A stretch of 26,173 nt of DNA, taken from contig CAYQXV010000041.1 of NCBI GenBank assembly GCA_964421675.1, forward strand, positions 1 through 26,173. Reading direction: 5' to 3'. A model generated the notes under the pieces. The model worked only from the letters and a program-made list of their open reading frames with translations, did no database searches and was not told the origin of the DNA. Made by a program: the position numbers and the translations under genes. Origin of the DNA: CALLPQ01 sp964421675 (GTDB taxonomy: Bacteria > Pseudomonadota > Alphaproteobacteria > Caulobacterales > Parvularculaceae). Below are positions 16,565-24,599 of the stretch, one piece after another (position 1 is the first letter of the stretch; every line of letters starts with the position of its first letter).

Positions 16565-17347
16565 TTATTCCGGTATAGAGCCCGCTAAAACTGAAATTCC
16601 ATTATCAACACGGATCTGCGCACCATTGATAAATTTGGACTCATCGGATGCAAGAAACAACACCGTATTGGCAATATCATCGGGTTCGCCAATTTTGTTT
16701 GCGGCCGTTGCCTCTGAAAGTTTTTGCGGGGTCACCATTCCTTTTTCGACAATTCTATCGCGAATATCCTTAACCATAGGCGTCATAATTGATGAGGGAT
16801 GCACTGAGTTACAGCGAATATTATATTTATTCAGTGCGCAGTGCATAGCAACGGTTCGTGTTAACGCTTCAACCGCGCCCTTTGCGGCACTATAGGCAGC
16901 AACAACAGGCATTCCCTGAAGCGAGGCGATGGATGCCATATTGATTATCGATCCCCCGCCAGATTCTTTCATCGCAGGCACTGCATGCTTACAGCCAAAA
17001 AATGTGCCGTCAGCGCTAACTGCCATAACAAAACGAAATTCTTCGGCTGTTTGGGTCTCAATTGTTCCCGGCTCCACAACGCCTGCATTGTTGACGAGAA
17101 CATGAACACCGCCAAAGTCAGCCACGGTCTGCTTTATCAATGTTTCCCATTCATCTTCCTTGCACACATCGTGTTTCACGAACCGGGCAGCAGACCCAAT
17201 TTCGTGGGCGACCCGTTCGCCATTTTCACAATCAACATCGGTCAGAATGACAGTCGCACCATGGGCCGAAAAGAGCCGTGCATCAGCTTCACCAAGTCCT
17301 TTTGCAGCACCTGTTACAAGTGCTACCTTTCCGTCTAATCTATTCAT
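16565..17347 (-). CDS. Classical SDR oxidoreductase (NAD-type) with an altered tetrad
   Basis: This is a 260-residue short-chain dehydrogenase. It has the cofactor motif T12-G-A-A-K-G-L-G19, acidic Asp37 at the end of the second strand (favouring NAD over NADP), N-N-A-G at 86-89, Ser139, and Y152-S-A-A-K156. The catalytic-tetrad Asn of the family (as in 3beta/17beta-HSD) aligns with Ser111 in the sequence MAVSADGTFFGC. The C-terminal end INGAQIRVDNGISV matches the family. The ATG at 17347 is used because the protein then begins MNRLDGKVALVTG as in other SDRs, with AGGA 11 bases upstream on the minus strand. It oxidises or reduces an alcohol/ketone on an unknown, possibly steroid- or terpene-like substrate. 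It is divergent from the flavoprotein. Confidence 0.85.
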   Translation of the reverse strand: MNRLDGKVALVTGAAKGLGEADARLFSAHGATVILTDVDCENGERVAHEIGSAARFVKHDVCKEDEWETLIKQTVADFGGVHVLVNNAGVVEPGTIETQTAEEFRFVMAVSADGTFFGCKHAVPAMKESGGGSIINMASIASLQGMPVVAAYSAAKGAVEALTRTVAMHCALNKYNIRCNSVHPSSIMTPMVKDIRDRIVEKGMVTPQKLSEATAANKIGEPDDIANTVLFLASDESKFINGAQIRVDNGISVLAGSIPE

Positions 17348-17403
17348 AAGATCTTGTTTCCTGCCTCTAATTCCGCCACCATGGCTTACCGTCATCTTTG
17401 ATA

Positions 17404-17423
17404 TGTTCATATGATCATGAACA
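17404..17423. promoter_or_regulatory. Inverted repeat over the flavoprotein start, candidate operator
   Basis: The 7-bp arms TGTTCAT and ATGAACA flank ATGATC, with a further TGAT/ATCA match one base out. It lies in the 63-base spacer between the SDR and flavoprotein starts and covers both candidate ATGs (17411 and 17417). That position would suit a repressor controlling both divergent genes. Confidence 0.4.
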
Positions 17424-18988
17424 ATCATAATAAGCTAGATGACGCGCGCGAATATCCCAATGCGNNNNNNNNNNNNNNNNNNNNNNNNNNNNNNNNNNNN
17501 NNNNNNNNNNNNNNNNNNNNNNNNNNNNNNNNNNNNNNNNNNNNNNNNNNNNNNNNNNNNNNNNATGATGCTCTGGCCTATTTCGACTCCCTAAATCATG
17601 GTGACATTGACGAAACCTTGCTGACAACATTCATCGATCAAGGCCCCGAAGCACTCAAATTTTTAGAGTCAAAAGGTGCACTCTCCCTATCCATTTTGTC
17701 AGGGTATCCTGACTATTATATTTCTCGTCCCGGTGCGAAAAGTAATGGCGGGCGCGCATTGGATAATGATCTTTTCTCCTTCGCAGACCTTGGAGAGTGG
17801 GCAAATAAAATCTACCAATCCCCTAGCCTGCCGAGATTAATGCTGCGCGAAACGCCGTTGGGGGGCGCTTCGGGATTTATAGAGCCTGACGAGTTGGAAG
17901 ATCGCGTAAAGAAAGATGCAAGAGGATGGGGCCAGGCATTGCTGGGACGCCTCCTACACGCATGCCTTAAACGCAATATTGAACCGCAATTGGGTGCGCG
18001 CGCGAAACGTCTACTCCTCGACAAGGGGACGGTAAAAGGCGCGGTCATCTCCTCAGGCGAAAAAGAGCGCACAATCAAAGCGCGGTGCGGGGTCATTTTA
18101 ACCACTGGTGGATTTGAGTGGGACAAAGATTTACGGCAAACCTTCTTACGCGGCCCAATGGATGCACCAGCCTCGCCGCCAATGAACCAAGGTGACGGCC
18201 TTAAAATGGCAATGTCCGCCGGGGCCGCGCTTGGCAATATGACAAATTCCTGGTGGGTGCCGACTGTCTCAATCCCTGGCGATCATTGGGAGAGCGGCGA
18301 ACAGCGCTCGCAACCGGTTCTGATAGAACGAACCTTGCCCCATACAATTATGGTCAACGCGAGAGGCGAGCGGTTTTGCAATGAGGCCAATAATTATTGC
18401 TCCCTTGCGGGCAGTTTTCACACCTTTGATCCTGCAACCTATTCCTACCCAAATCTTCCTGCTTTTCTAATTTTCGATCAGCAATATCGCCAGCATTATC
18501 CGTTCGCATCCCTCATGCCGAACGAGGAAACACCCAACTGGATGTACCAAGCCCCCTCACCTGAGGAACTTGGCGAGCTTATCGGAGTAGATGGCAGTGC
18601 CCTTCGACAAACCATCGAAACCTTCAACATCAACGCTGCCAAAGGCCGCGACCCGCACTTTAATCGCGGCGAAAGCATATATGACCGGTTTTATGGCGAC
18701 CGTTCCAAAGAAGGCGCCAAGGCCACCCTCGCCCCCTTAACGCAGGCCCCCTATTTTGCCGTTGAGATTAAGATGGGAACGCTGGGCACCAATGGCGGCG
18801 CTAAGACAGATGGCAAAGCGCGCGTTTTAGACCATGATGGTAATACCATCCCGGGCCTTTTTGCCGCTGGCAATGTGATGTCGGGGCCCACAGGCGGGGT
18901 TTATGCCGGCGCGGGCGGCACACTTGGGCCTGCATTAACATTCGGGTTTGTCGCTGGCCGGCAAGCCGCAACCCAATCCACCATTTAA
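17411..18988 (+). CDS. FAD-dependent dehydrogenase (KstD / fumarate reductase-like), gap-interrupted
   Basis: After a 5' fragment (17411-17464) and a 100-N gap, the frame reads DALAYFDSLNHG ... GLFAAGNVMSGPTGGVYAGAGGTLGPALTFGFVAGRQAA. The ending is the conserved FAD-binding tail of the 3-ketosteroid-delta1-dehydrogenase / fumarate reductase flavoprotein superfamily. A middle FAD-contact segment, GVILTTGGFEWD, is also typical. The N-terminal G-x-G-x-x-G dinucleotide motif is not visible, almost certainly because it lies in the gap. No clear Shine-Dalgarno precedes 17411 or the alternative start 17417. Members introduce C=C bonds next to ketones or reduce them, often in steroid or terpenoid breakdown. 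It is first of three co-directional genes (flavoprotein, NmrA-like, SnoaL-like), with 29 bases and then a 4-base overlap between them. Confidence 0.8.
   Translation: MIMNNHNKLDDAREYPNAXXXXXXXXXXXXXXXXXXXXXXXXXXXXXXXXXXDALAYFDSLNHGDIDETLLTTFIDQGPEALKFLESKGALSLSILSGYPDYYISRPGAKSNGGRALDNDLFSFADLGEWANKIYQSPSLPRLMLRETPLGGASGFIEPDELEDRVKKDARGWGQALLGRLLHACLKRNIEPQLGARAKRLLLDKGTVKGAVISSGEKERTIKARCGVILTTGGFEWDKDLRQTFLRGPMDAPASPPMNQGDGLKMAMSAGAALGNMTNSWWVPTVSIPGDHWESGEQRSQPVLIERTLPHTIMVNARGERFCNEANNYCSLAGSFHTFDPATYSYPNLPAFLIFDQQYRQHYPFASLMPNEETPNWMYQAPSPEELGELIGVDGSALRQTIETFNINAAKGRDPHFNRGESIYDRFYGDRSKEGAKATLAPLTQAPYFAVEIKMGTLGTNGGAKTDGKARVLDHDGNTIPGLFAAGNVMSGPTGGVYAGAGGTLGPALTFGFVAGRQAATQSTI
17465..17564. 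other. Assembly gap (100 N) inside the flavoprotein
   Basis: There are exactly 100 undetermined bases. Relatives have about 55-65 residues between the N-terminal leader and the D-A-L-A-Y segment, including the FAD G-x-G-x-x-G motif. The true gap is therefore probably nearer 170-200 bases. Confidence 0.95.
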
Positions 18989-19008
18989 AGAGTACGATAG
19001 AGAGTATT

Positions 19009-19012
19009 GAGG
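19009..19012 (+). promoter_or_regulatory. Ribosome binding site of the NmrA-like gene
   Basis: GAGG lies 5 bases before the ATG at 19018, in the 29-base spacer after the flavoprotein. It supports translation from the shared transcript. Confidence 0.5.
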
Positions 19013-19017
19013 TTAGT

Positions 19018-19968
19018 ATGAAAAAAATCCTTGTCATCGGCGCTACGGGCGACCAAGGACATCCGCTATTGCGGCGCTTACAAAGCGAAGGGTTTGAGCC
19101 TTATGCAGCCCAGCGCAACCCAAATGCATTTGCGGGAACGGAGTTTGCTGCGGTCAAGACCGTGGCCGCAAATCTGATGGATAAGCTATCCATGATTCAT
19201 GCGGCTAAGGGAATGGACGCGATCGCGGCGCACCTTCCCTTTACGTTTGACCGCGCGCAAGCAACGCTTTTCGGCCAAAACATTGCCGCTGCTGCAAAAG
19301 AAAATAACCTCAGCAAAATTGTCTTTAACACCAGTTGCTATGTCCATGATGAAGATCTCGGCATTGGCGGACATGATGGACGGCGCGATATTGAGCGTGA
19401 AATTATTGCAAGCGGGGTACCTTACGTTATTTTTGAACCTAAAGTGTTCATGGATAATTTCACGCGGGTATGGTGCAAGCCTTCTATCGTCAATAACGAC
19501 ATATTGGGCTACCCAGCGGGGCCGACATTAAAAGTAAACTGGATTTGCCTTGATGATGTCGCGCAATTTATGGTCTCTGCTTTAAAACATATGGATGGCC
19601 CAAGCGGGCGTTTCGCGATTGGCGGACCGCAAGCCATGACCGGCGACGAGGTTGCGGAAAAACTAAGCGCTGTGACCGGCCGGAAAATTGAATTTCAAAG
19701 CCTCACACCAAATGAGTTTGCCGCCGCCATGAGCCTTTTGGTAACCGGCTCTTCGGAGTTTGAACCTGGCTCCATATATGAGCGCATGGCCGAGTTTTAT
19801 CGCTGGTATAATTCGCAACCAACCTCCCCGCTTACGGTGGATCTTACCGACGTGTTATCCGTTTATCCGATCAAGCCGACAGATTTTGAAACATGGGCAG
19901 CGCAACATGATTGGTCAAATGCGAATGATCCAGCCCTCGCAATTCGCATGGCGGGAGCGGCGCAATGA
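19018..19968 (+). CDS. NmrA-like NAD(P)-binding protein
   Basis: This is a 316-residue Rossmann protein. The first strand and loop read KKILVIGATGDQGHPLLRRL, giving G8-A-T-G-D-Q-G14, the atypical-SDR motif of the NmrA/HSCARG group. Later typical parts are FNTSCYVHD, YVIFEPKVFMDNF and WICLDDVAQFMVSALK. There is no Tyr-x-x-x-Lys catalytic pair as in classical SDRs. Members are redox sensors, isoflavone-reductase-like enzymes or epimerase relatives. It lies between the flavoprotein and the SnoaL-like gene and overlaps the latter by 4 bases (ATGA), so all three are very likely one operon. The family does not settle whether it is an enzyme acting on the pathway substrate or a regulator. Confidence 0.8.
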   Translation: MKKILVIGATGDQGHPLLRRLQSEGFEPYAAQRNPNAFAGTEFAAVKTVAANLMDKLSMIHAAKGMDAIAAHLPFTFDRAQATLFGQNIAAAAKENNLSKIVFNTSCYVHDEDLGIGGHDGRRDIEREIIASGVPYVIFEPKVFMDNFTRVWCKPSIVNNDILGYPAGPTLKVNWICLDDVAQFMVSALKHMDGPSGRFAIGGPQAMTGDEVAEKLSAVTGRKIEFQSLTPNEFAAAMSLLVTGSSEFEPGSIYERMAEFYRWYNSQPTSPLTVDLTDVLSVYPIKPTDFETWAAQHDWSNANDPALAIRMAGAAQ

Positions 19969-20423
19969 CAGATAAAATACAGGAATTGTGGGACCGCGAA
20001 ATGATTCGCGATGTGATTTATAAATATTGCTTCGGTGTTGATGCCCAAGATTGGGAATCGGTTCGCGATTGCTTCACAAGTACCGCTACCCACCAGCACA
20101 CGACGTTCAAAGGCAACACTGACGAATTTATTGCATTTGCCAGCGGTGTTATTGGCGATATGGGGGGCACACTCCATTCAATCGGCAGCGTCTTAATCTC
20201 CATTGAACACGATGTCGCAAGCAGTCAATCGACCTTTGTTTCCTATCACCGTGTTCTGAACACACCAGCCGCACAAAAGCGATTTCAAATGAATGGTCAA
20301 AATCTCAATTGGATTGTCGCGGGTCGCTATGTCGATAAATGGGAGAAGGTTGGCGAGTTATGGAAAATTTCCGAACGCCGCGCCTTTCATGACTGGACGA
20401 AATTTGAACCAGCGACGGCATAA
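19965..20423 (+). CDS. SnoaL-like / NTF2-fold protein
   Basis: This 152-residue protein opens with WDREMIRDVIYKYCFGVDAQDWESVRDCFTSTATHQHT, the helix pattern of the SnoaL_4-type nuclear-transport-factor-2 domain. The usual Tyr and Asp pocket positions are visible, with a late WKISERRAFHDW strand pair. The start overlaps the NmrA-like stop by 4 bases and has GGGAG 7 bases upstream, so translation is coupled. Possible roles are hydratase, isomerase or dehydratase acting with the flavoprotein. It resembles the 136-residue SnoaL-like protein at 15746 only at the level of fold. It converges on the MDR reductase gene with a 31-base spacer and no visible terminator. Confidence 0.78.
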   Translation: MTDKIQELWDREMIRDVIYKYCFGVDAQDWESVRDCFTSTATHQHTTFKGNTDEFIAFASGVIGDMGGTLHSIGSVLISIEHDVASSQSTFVSYHRVLNTPAAQKRFQMNGQNLNWIVAGRYVDKWEKVGELWKISERRAFHDWTKFEPATA

Positions 20424-20454
20424 TTCGGCTTAGTTCATTGAGCGGCGCAAAAGA

Positions 20455-21456
20455 TTAATCCAGTTTCAAAATTTGCTTTCCGAAATTTTTACCCACAAAT
20501 AGTCGCATTAACGTTTGCGGAATATTGTCAAACCCGTGTTGAATATCTTCCTTATAAGTTATTTTACCCGCTTTCATCCATTCACGCATGCGTTTTTTCG
20601 CTAAACCATATTCATTCAGATAGTCGAGAACAATAAATCCGCTCATGGTTGCGCGCTTAAAAACCAGGTTAAAATAATTTGCCGGGCCCGAAGGCATTTG
20701 CCCAACCGCATAACGCGAAATACCGCCGCAAATGACAATGCGTGCATTCATATCAATATGCATCAGCCCATCGTCGAGAATTTTACCGCCCACATTATCA
20801 AAAAATACATTGACGGATTGGTCGCATAACGCCTTTAGCCGTTCAGCCGTATTTTCATTTTTATAGTCAATGGCAGCATCATACCCGATCTCATCGGTAA
20901 GCCATCGACATTTATCCTCACCGCCAGCAATACCGATTGTCCGGCATCCATTGAGCTTTGCAATTTGTCCGACAATTGAACCGGTTGCCCCCGCAGCCCC
21001 CGAAACCAGCACAGTATCTCCCGGCAAGGGGCGTCCATGTTTTAACAAGCCAAAATAAGCCGTCATGCCGGTCGTGCCGAGTATCCCTAAATTCGCTGTC
21101 AAAAATTCATCGTCAAGTACCTTTTTCAAGTCAGCGCCGGGCAAGGTCGCATAGTCTTGCCAGCACAGCATGCCAGTAACCTTATCGCCAATCACAAACT
21201 TTGAATTTCGAGATTCAACAACCTCCCCCACACCGCTACCGCGCATCACGTCGCCAATTTCAGTCGGCGCAACATATCCGCCAAGATTTTCCATCCATCC
21301 CTTTAATGCGGGGTCAAATCCAAGATAAAGATTTTTGATACGAACCTCACCGCTTTCAAGCGGGGCCAAATCAGTTTCAACTCGTTTGAAATCACTATCT
21401 TTCAGCGGACGGCCAATAGGGCGATCATTAATCAGCCATTGTCTATTTTTCGTCAT
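20455..21456 (-). CDS. Zinc-independent MDR reductase (CurA / PTGR-like)
   Basis: This 333-residue medium-chain reductase begins MTKNRQWLINDRPIGRPLKDSDF, typical of the NADP-dependent CurA/leukotriene-B4-dehydrogenase group. The family segment YLGFDPALKGWM is present. The cofactor loop is S152-G-A-A-G-A-T-G159, followed by GSIVGQIAKLNGCRTIGIAGG, with Lys in EDKCRWL suited to NADPH. Zinc ligands of alcohol dehydrogenases are absent. It reduces the double bond of alpha,beta-unsaturated ketones or aldehydes. It lies 57 bases after the VOC-protein stop on the same strand and may be expressed with it. Within the cluster it could reduce an enone produced by the flavoprotein or the SDRs, which is an inference. 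Confidence 0.87.
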   Translation of the reverse strand: MTKNRQWLINDRPIGRPLKDSDFKRVETDLAPLESGEVRIKNLYLGFDPALKGWMENLGGYVAPTEIGDVMRGSGVGEVVESRNSKFVIGDKVTGMLCWQDYATLPGADLKKVLDDEFLTANLGILGTTGMTAYFGLLKHGRPLPGDTVLVSGAAGATGSIVGQIAKLNGCRTIGIAGGEDKCRWLTDEIGYDAAIDYKNENTAERLKALCDQSVNVFFDNVGGKILDDGLMHIDMNARIVICGGISRYAVGQMPSGPANYFNLVFKRATMSGFIVLDYLNEYGLAKKRMREWMKAGKITYKEDIQHGFDNIPQTLMRLFVGKNFGKQILKLD

Positions 21457-21513
21457 GTGCGACTATAATCCCTAAATAAATGATGTAGGCTGATTTTTTT
21501 AAATGCACGAACC

Positions 21514-22050
21514 TTAAACCGAGATCAATGCAGTCTTACCATCCCAGTCTATGGCTGCCTGGCGCATTTTTTCAAACCCGGCCATGCCTTGAGGAGAAAC
21601 CTCGCAAATTTCAACAAGCCCCTCCCCGCCGCCCATATCTGCGTAAATCGCTTTGCCGCCGCCCATAAGATCGAGGCTCACAATCACTTCACCATCACCG
21701 TCATGAACCGCGTTTATGGCCTTATTAATATCATCGGTAAAAAGACAGACATGATGAAGCTCGCCATTATTTCGGCACCAGGGCATCTCCGTATAAATTG
21801 ATGGCGCGTCATTGTGCTGGCGAACAAGTTCAATCTGCATATCGCCCCAATAGGCAATCGCCAGACCGAATTTTACGTTTGAAGGCTCTCCGCGAAACTT
21901 CACATTCGAAACCGGTGCATTTTCTATATAAAAGAACGGCCCAATACCCATGGTTTGGGTCCAATAACGCACCGCGGCATCAAAATCTTTTGGCGTAAAG
22001 GCCAATTGCCTGATCGGTCCAATTGACGAAATAAGGGAGTTTTTTGTCAT
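21514..22050 (-). CDS. VOC-superfamily protein (glyoxalase/dioxygenase-like)
   Basis: This 178-residue protein has two vicinal-oxygen-chelate modules. The first opens GPIRQLAFTPKDFDAAVRYWTQTMGIGPFFY; the second contains GELHHVCLFTDDINKAINAV. The second module keeps its His at the usual metal-ligand position. In the first module the corresponding position is Gln, as in many R-Q-L-x-[FY] members of this subgroup, so metal binding may be altered. The ATG at 22050 is used because the protein then starts MTKNSLISSIGPIRQLAF; the longer frame to 22215 has atypical sequence. Members isomerise or cleave small ring compounds or 2-oxo acids. It is divergent from the P450. Confidence 0.78.
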   Translation of the reverse strand: MTKNSLISSIGPIRQLAFTPKDFDAAVRYWTQTMGIGPFFYIENAPVSNVKFRGEPSNVKFGLAIAYWGDMQIELVRQHNDAPSIYTEMPWCRNNGELHHVCLFTDDINKAINAVHDGDGEVIVSLDLMGGGKAIYADMGGGEGLVEICEVSPQGMAGFEKMRQAAIDWDGKTALISV

Positions 22051-22382
22051 GACGTGTAAATGTCCAGTGGCAAATGGATGGCGTTGCCAGTTTAGCCGGT
22101 TTTGTTTGCCGCGCGAGCAACCTTCATTGGTCCCTGCGCGCGCTTTGACGCTGGACAATGCTAATTCATCCCGCACTTGGTTGCAGTAAAAAAGGTCAGG
22201 CTTGCTTTTAAGCAATTTCCCCCGCTTAAGAACCGAGCGAAATTGATAGGGTTAGCCCGCCCAAAAAAGTGCTACCCTCAGTACACTATTGACCAAAATG
22301 CTGCACTGCAGAAAATATCGATGTCCCTACCGCGCATTTGAAAAATTACGCTGCTATCAGTGAAAAGAGATGAAATAAGGCT
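22051..22382. promoter_or_regulatory. Divergent promoter region between VOC protein and P450
   Basis: This is 332 bases without a supported gene; an in-frame upstream extension of the VOC frame runs through part of it but looks non-coding. TTGACC at 22289-22294 with AAAATA at 22312-22317 gives a poor promoter-like pair with 17-base spacing for the P450. A perfect palindrome CTGCA-C-TGCAG at 22301-22311 sits between these two boxes, where a repressor site would be effective. No further elements are clear. Confidence 0.35.
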
Positions 22383-23660
22383 ATGCAAAAAAAACCCGTA
22401 GATGTTCTGTCGTGCCCCTTACACGAAGTCGACACGTTTGATCATGGCTTTTTGCAAGACCCTCATCCTTTTTATGAAAGGCTGCGCAATGAAGCGCCGG
22501 TTTTTCGCGATCCCAAAAACAATATTGTTTACGTATCGACCTATGACTTGATCCGGGAGGTTAATTCAAAGCCGAAATTGTTCTCTAATAATTTCGCGAC
22601 TCAATTACGAGCTGGCGCCAGAAAAGAACAAGACCCCGAAGAAATCGCGATTGTCTCCCAAGGGTGGTCGGTTGCCAATACGATGCTCACCGCTGACCCC
22701 CCCGACCATACGCGCTACCGGAAATTGGCGATGAAAGCCTTTACCTACAAACGCGTTCTACAGATGACGGACTATGTAGAAGAGTTGATCAATACGCTGA
22801 TTGATAATCTTCCTCAATCGGGAAAACTTGAGTTCAAAAGTCAATTTGCAAATCAATTGCCAATGTTCGTCATCGCTGATGCGCTCGGTGTTCCGCGCGA
22901 AATGTATGACCAATTTGAAGCGTGGTCAGATGCCTTTGTAATTCAATTGGGCGGCGTTTCCCCAAAAGACGTTCGCCTGGATGCCGCCAGAAAGGTGGTT
23001 GAGTTTCAAAAATATTTCGTAAGTGTGATTGACGAAAAACGGAAAAACCCAACCGAAGACGTAATCTCTGATCTCGTACATGCCGATCTTTCCGAAGAAG
23101 GTGACGACCGAAAGATGAATTACGAGGAGCTATTGTCAATTTTGCAACAATTGCTCGTTGCAGGAAATGAGACCACAGCACACATGCTCACAGCAGGTTT
23201 GTATTTTCTTTTGACCCATCCAGATCAAATGGAAATGCTGTCGAATGATCCAACACTCGTCGATAATTTTGTTGAAGAAACACTGCGGTATTTATCCCCC
23301 ACAAATAATATGTGGCGTGTGGCGACACAAGACACCGAGATTGCTGGTGTACCTGTCAAAAAAGATGATCTAATTCTGGTGCGATATGGCTCAGGGAACC
23401 GCGATGAAAATAAGTTCTCAGATGGCAATCGATTTAATATTCACCGAGAAAATGCAAAAGACCATTTAGCGTTCGGTGCAGGCATTCATACCTGCCTTGG
23501 CTCGCAGCTTGCGAGAAAGGAATTGAGAACCGCTTTTCCAATTCTGCTGAAACGGTTGAAAAATATCCGCCTTGACCCCGACAATGATCAATTGGTGTTT
23601 TTACCGAGCATTCTTCTGCGCGGCGTTGTCGCCCTCCATATTGAGTATGAAAAAGCGTAG
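22383..23660 (+). CDS. Bacterial cytochrome P450 monooxygenase
   Basis: This 425-residue P450 is close to the usual bacterial length. The I-helix oxygen-activating motif is A260-G-N-E-T-T-A266. The K-helix salt bridge is E299-T-L-R302, and the heme loop is F-G-A-G-I-H-T-C371-L-G, with Cys371 as heme ligand. H-T-R-Y-R in the C-helix binds heme propionate. It is soluble, with no membrane anchor, so a ferredoxin and ferredoxin reductase are needed; none is present in the window. It likely hydroxylates a hydrophobic substrate as an early step of the catabolic route. Its single clear ATG has AAGG only 2 bases upstream, so the ribosome binding site is unusual. The downstream SDR starts 162 bases later and is probably functionally linked. 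Confidence 0.95.
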   Translation: MQKKPVDVLSCPLHEVDTFDHGFLQDPHPFYERLRNEAPVFRDPKNNIVYVSTYDLIREVNSKPKLFSNNFATQLRAGARKEQDPEEIAIVSQGWSVANTMLTADPPDHTRYRKLAMKAFTYKRVLQMTDYVEELINTLIDNLPQSGKLEFKSQFANQLPMFVIADALGVPREMYDQFEAWSDAFVIQLGGVSPKDVRLDAARKVVEFQKYFVSVIDEKRKNPTEDVISDLVHADLSEEGDDRKMNYEELLSILQQLLVAGNETTAHMLTAGLYFLLTHPDQMEMLSNDPTLVDNFVEETLRYLSPTNNMWRVATQDTEIAGVPVKKDDLILVRYGSGNRDENKFSDGNRFNIHRENAKDHLAFGAGIHTCLGSQLARKELRTAFPILLKRLKNIRLDPDNDQLVFLPSILLRGVVALHIEYEKA

Positions 23661-23749
23661 CAGTCAGAGATTGCTGGTCAACACGCACCTTGTTGTCCCT
23701 CAAGAGTTTCGCCATTAAGGTAGCGGCCACTTTTAAGGCGGCAAGATCT

Positions 23750-23790
23750 GGTGCTCGTTGAGCACCGAAAATGACAAAATCACTGTCATT
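23750..23790 (+). promoter_or_regulatory. Two tandem hairpins in the P450/SDR spacer
   Basis: The first hairpin has arms GGTGCTC and GAGCACC around GTT (23750-23766). The second has arms AATGACA and TGTCATT around seven bases (23770-23790). Both stems are perfect and they are 3 bases apart. Neither is followed by a T-run on the plus strand, so a plain intrinsic terminator is unlikely. A 5' leader structure, an RNA-processing site or operators for the SDR are possible. Confidence 0.4.
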
Positions 23791-23822
23791 GTTGATGTCG
23801 CGCAAAAGTTAGGGAACAACAG

Positions 23823-24599
23823 ATGGCGACGAAATTGCTCCAAGATAAAATAGCCCTCATATCCGGAGGAGCCAGCGGTATTGGCGCGGCAACCGCCAAA
23901 AAATTCATCGCAGAAGGGGCGAAAGTCGCCATCGCTGATATTGACGAGAAAGAAGGCGAAAAACTTGCGCAATCGCTTGGTCTTAATGCCGCCTTTTTCC
24001 GTCTTGATGTTGTCAGCGAAACATCCTGGCAGGAAACAATAAAATTAGTTCAAGATCATTTCGGTACACTGACGACTATTGTCAATTCCGCCGGGATTAG
24101 CGTTCCATCGACTATCGAAGAGCTATCTTTTGAAAGCTTCAAAAATACAATCGATATCAATTTGAACGGCGTATTTTTAGGATGCAAATATGGGCTGGCA
24201 GCGATTAAAGGTCAGAAGGGCGCCGCAATCGTCAATGTCGGCTCAACCTTAGGCGCACGCGCCGGATCAAAATTTCCCGCCTATAGCGCCTCCAAAGGCG
24301 CGGTTCATCAATTATCAAAATCAGTGGCCATGCATTGCGCCGAACAAAGCTATGACGTGCGCATAAACAGTGTACTGCCCGGCGCCATTCATACAGCCAT
24401 GGTTGAAAAATATATCGAGGCCGGAAAAGAAAAAGGCGCATCGCGCGAAGACATCTTAAATGCATTCGCAAACGCCCACCCTATGAAACGCCTTGGCCGC
24501 CCAGAAGAAGCAGCAAACGCAATCGCATTTCTAGCATCGGACCAATCGACATTCACAACAGGCGCGGAATTGCCAGTCGATGGCGGCATATTGATATAG
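23823..24599 (+). CDS. Classical SDR oxidoreductase (NAD-type), complete tetrad
   Basis: This is a 258-residue short-chain dehydrogenase. It has S14-G-G-A-S-G-I-G21, Asp39 after the second strand (NAD preference), N-S-A-G at 88-91 (N-N-A-G is more usual), and the tetrad Asn113, Ser141, Y154-S-A-S-K158. AGGGA lies 7 bases before the ATG. Its closest look-alike in the window is the minus-strand SDR at 16565; the two share long stretches such as AVAMHCA-like helices and F-x-G-C-K, suggesting a common ancestor. It probably oxidises the alcohol made by the P450 upstream (an inference from order). It is the last confident gene before the AT-richer small-peptide region. Confidence 0.9.
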   Translation: MATKLLQDKIALISGGASGIGAATAKKFIAEGAKVAIADIDEKEGEKLAQSLGLNAAFFRLDVVSETSWQETIKLVQDHFGTLTTIVNSAGISVPSTIEELSFESFKNTIDINLNGVFLGCKYGLAAIKGQKGAAIVNVGSTLGARAGSKFPAYSASKGAVHQLSKSVAMHCAEQSYDVRINSVLPGAIHTAMVEKYIEAGKEKGASREDILNAFANAHPMKRLGRPEEAANAIAFLASDQSTFTTGAELPVDGGILI

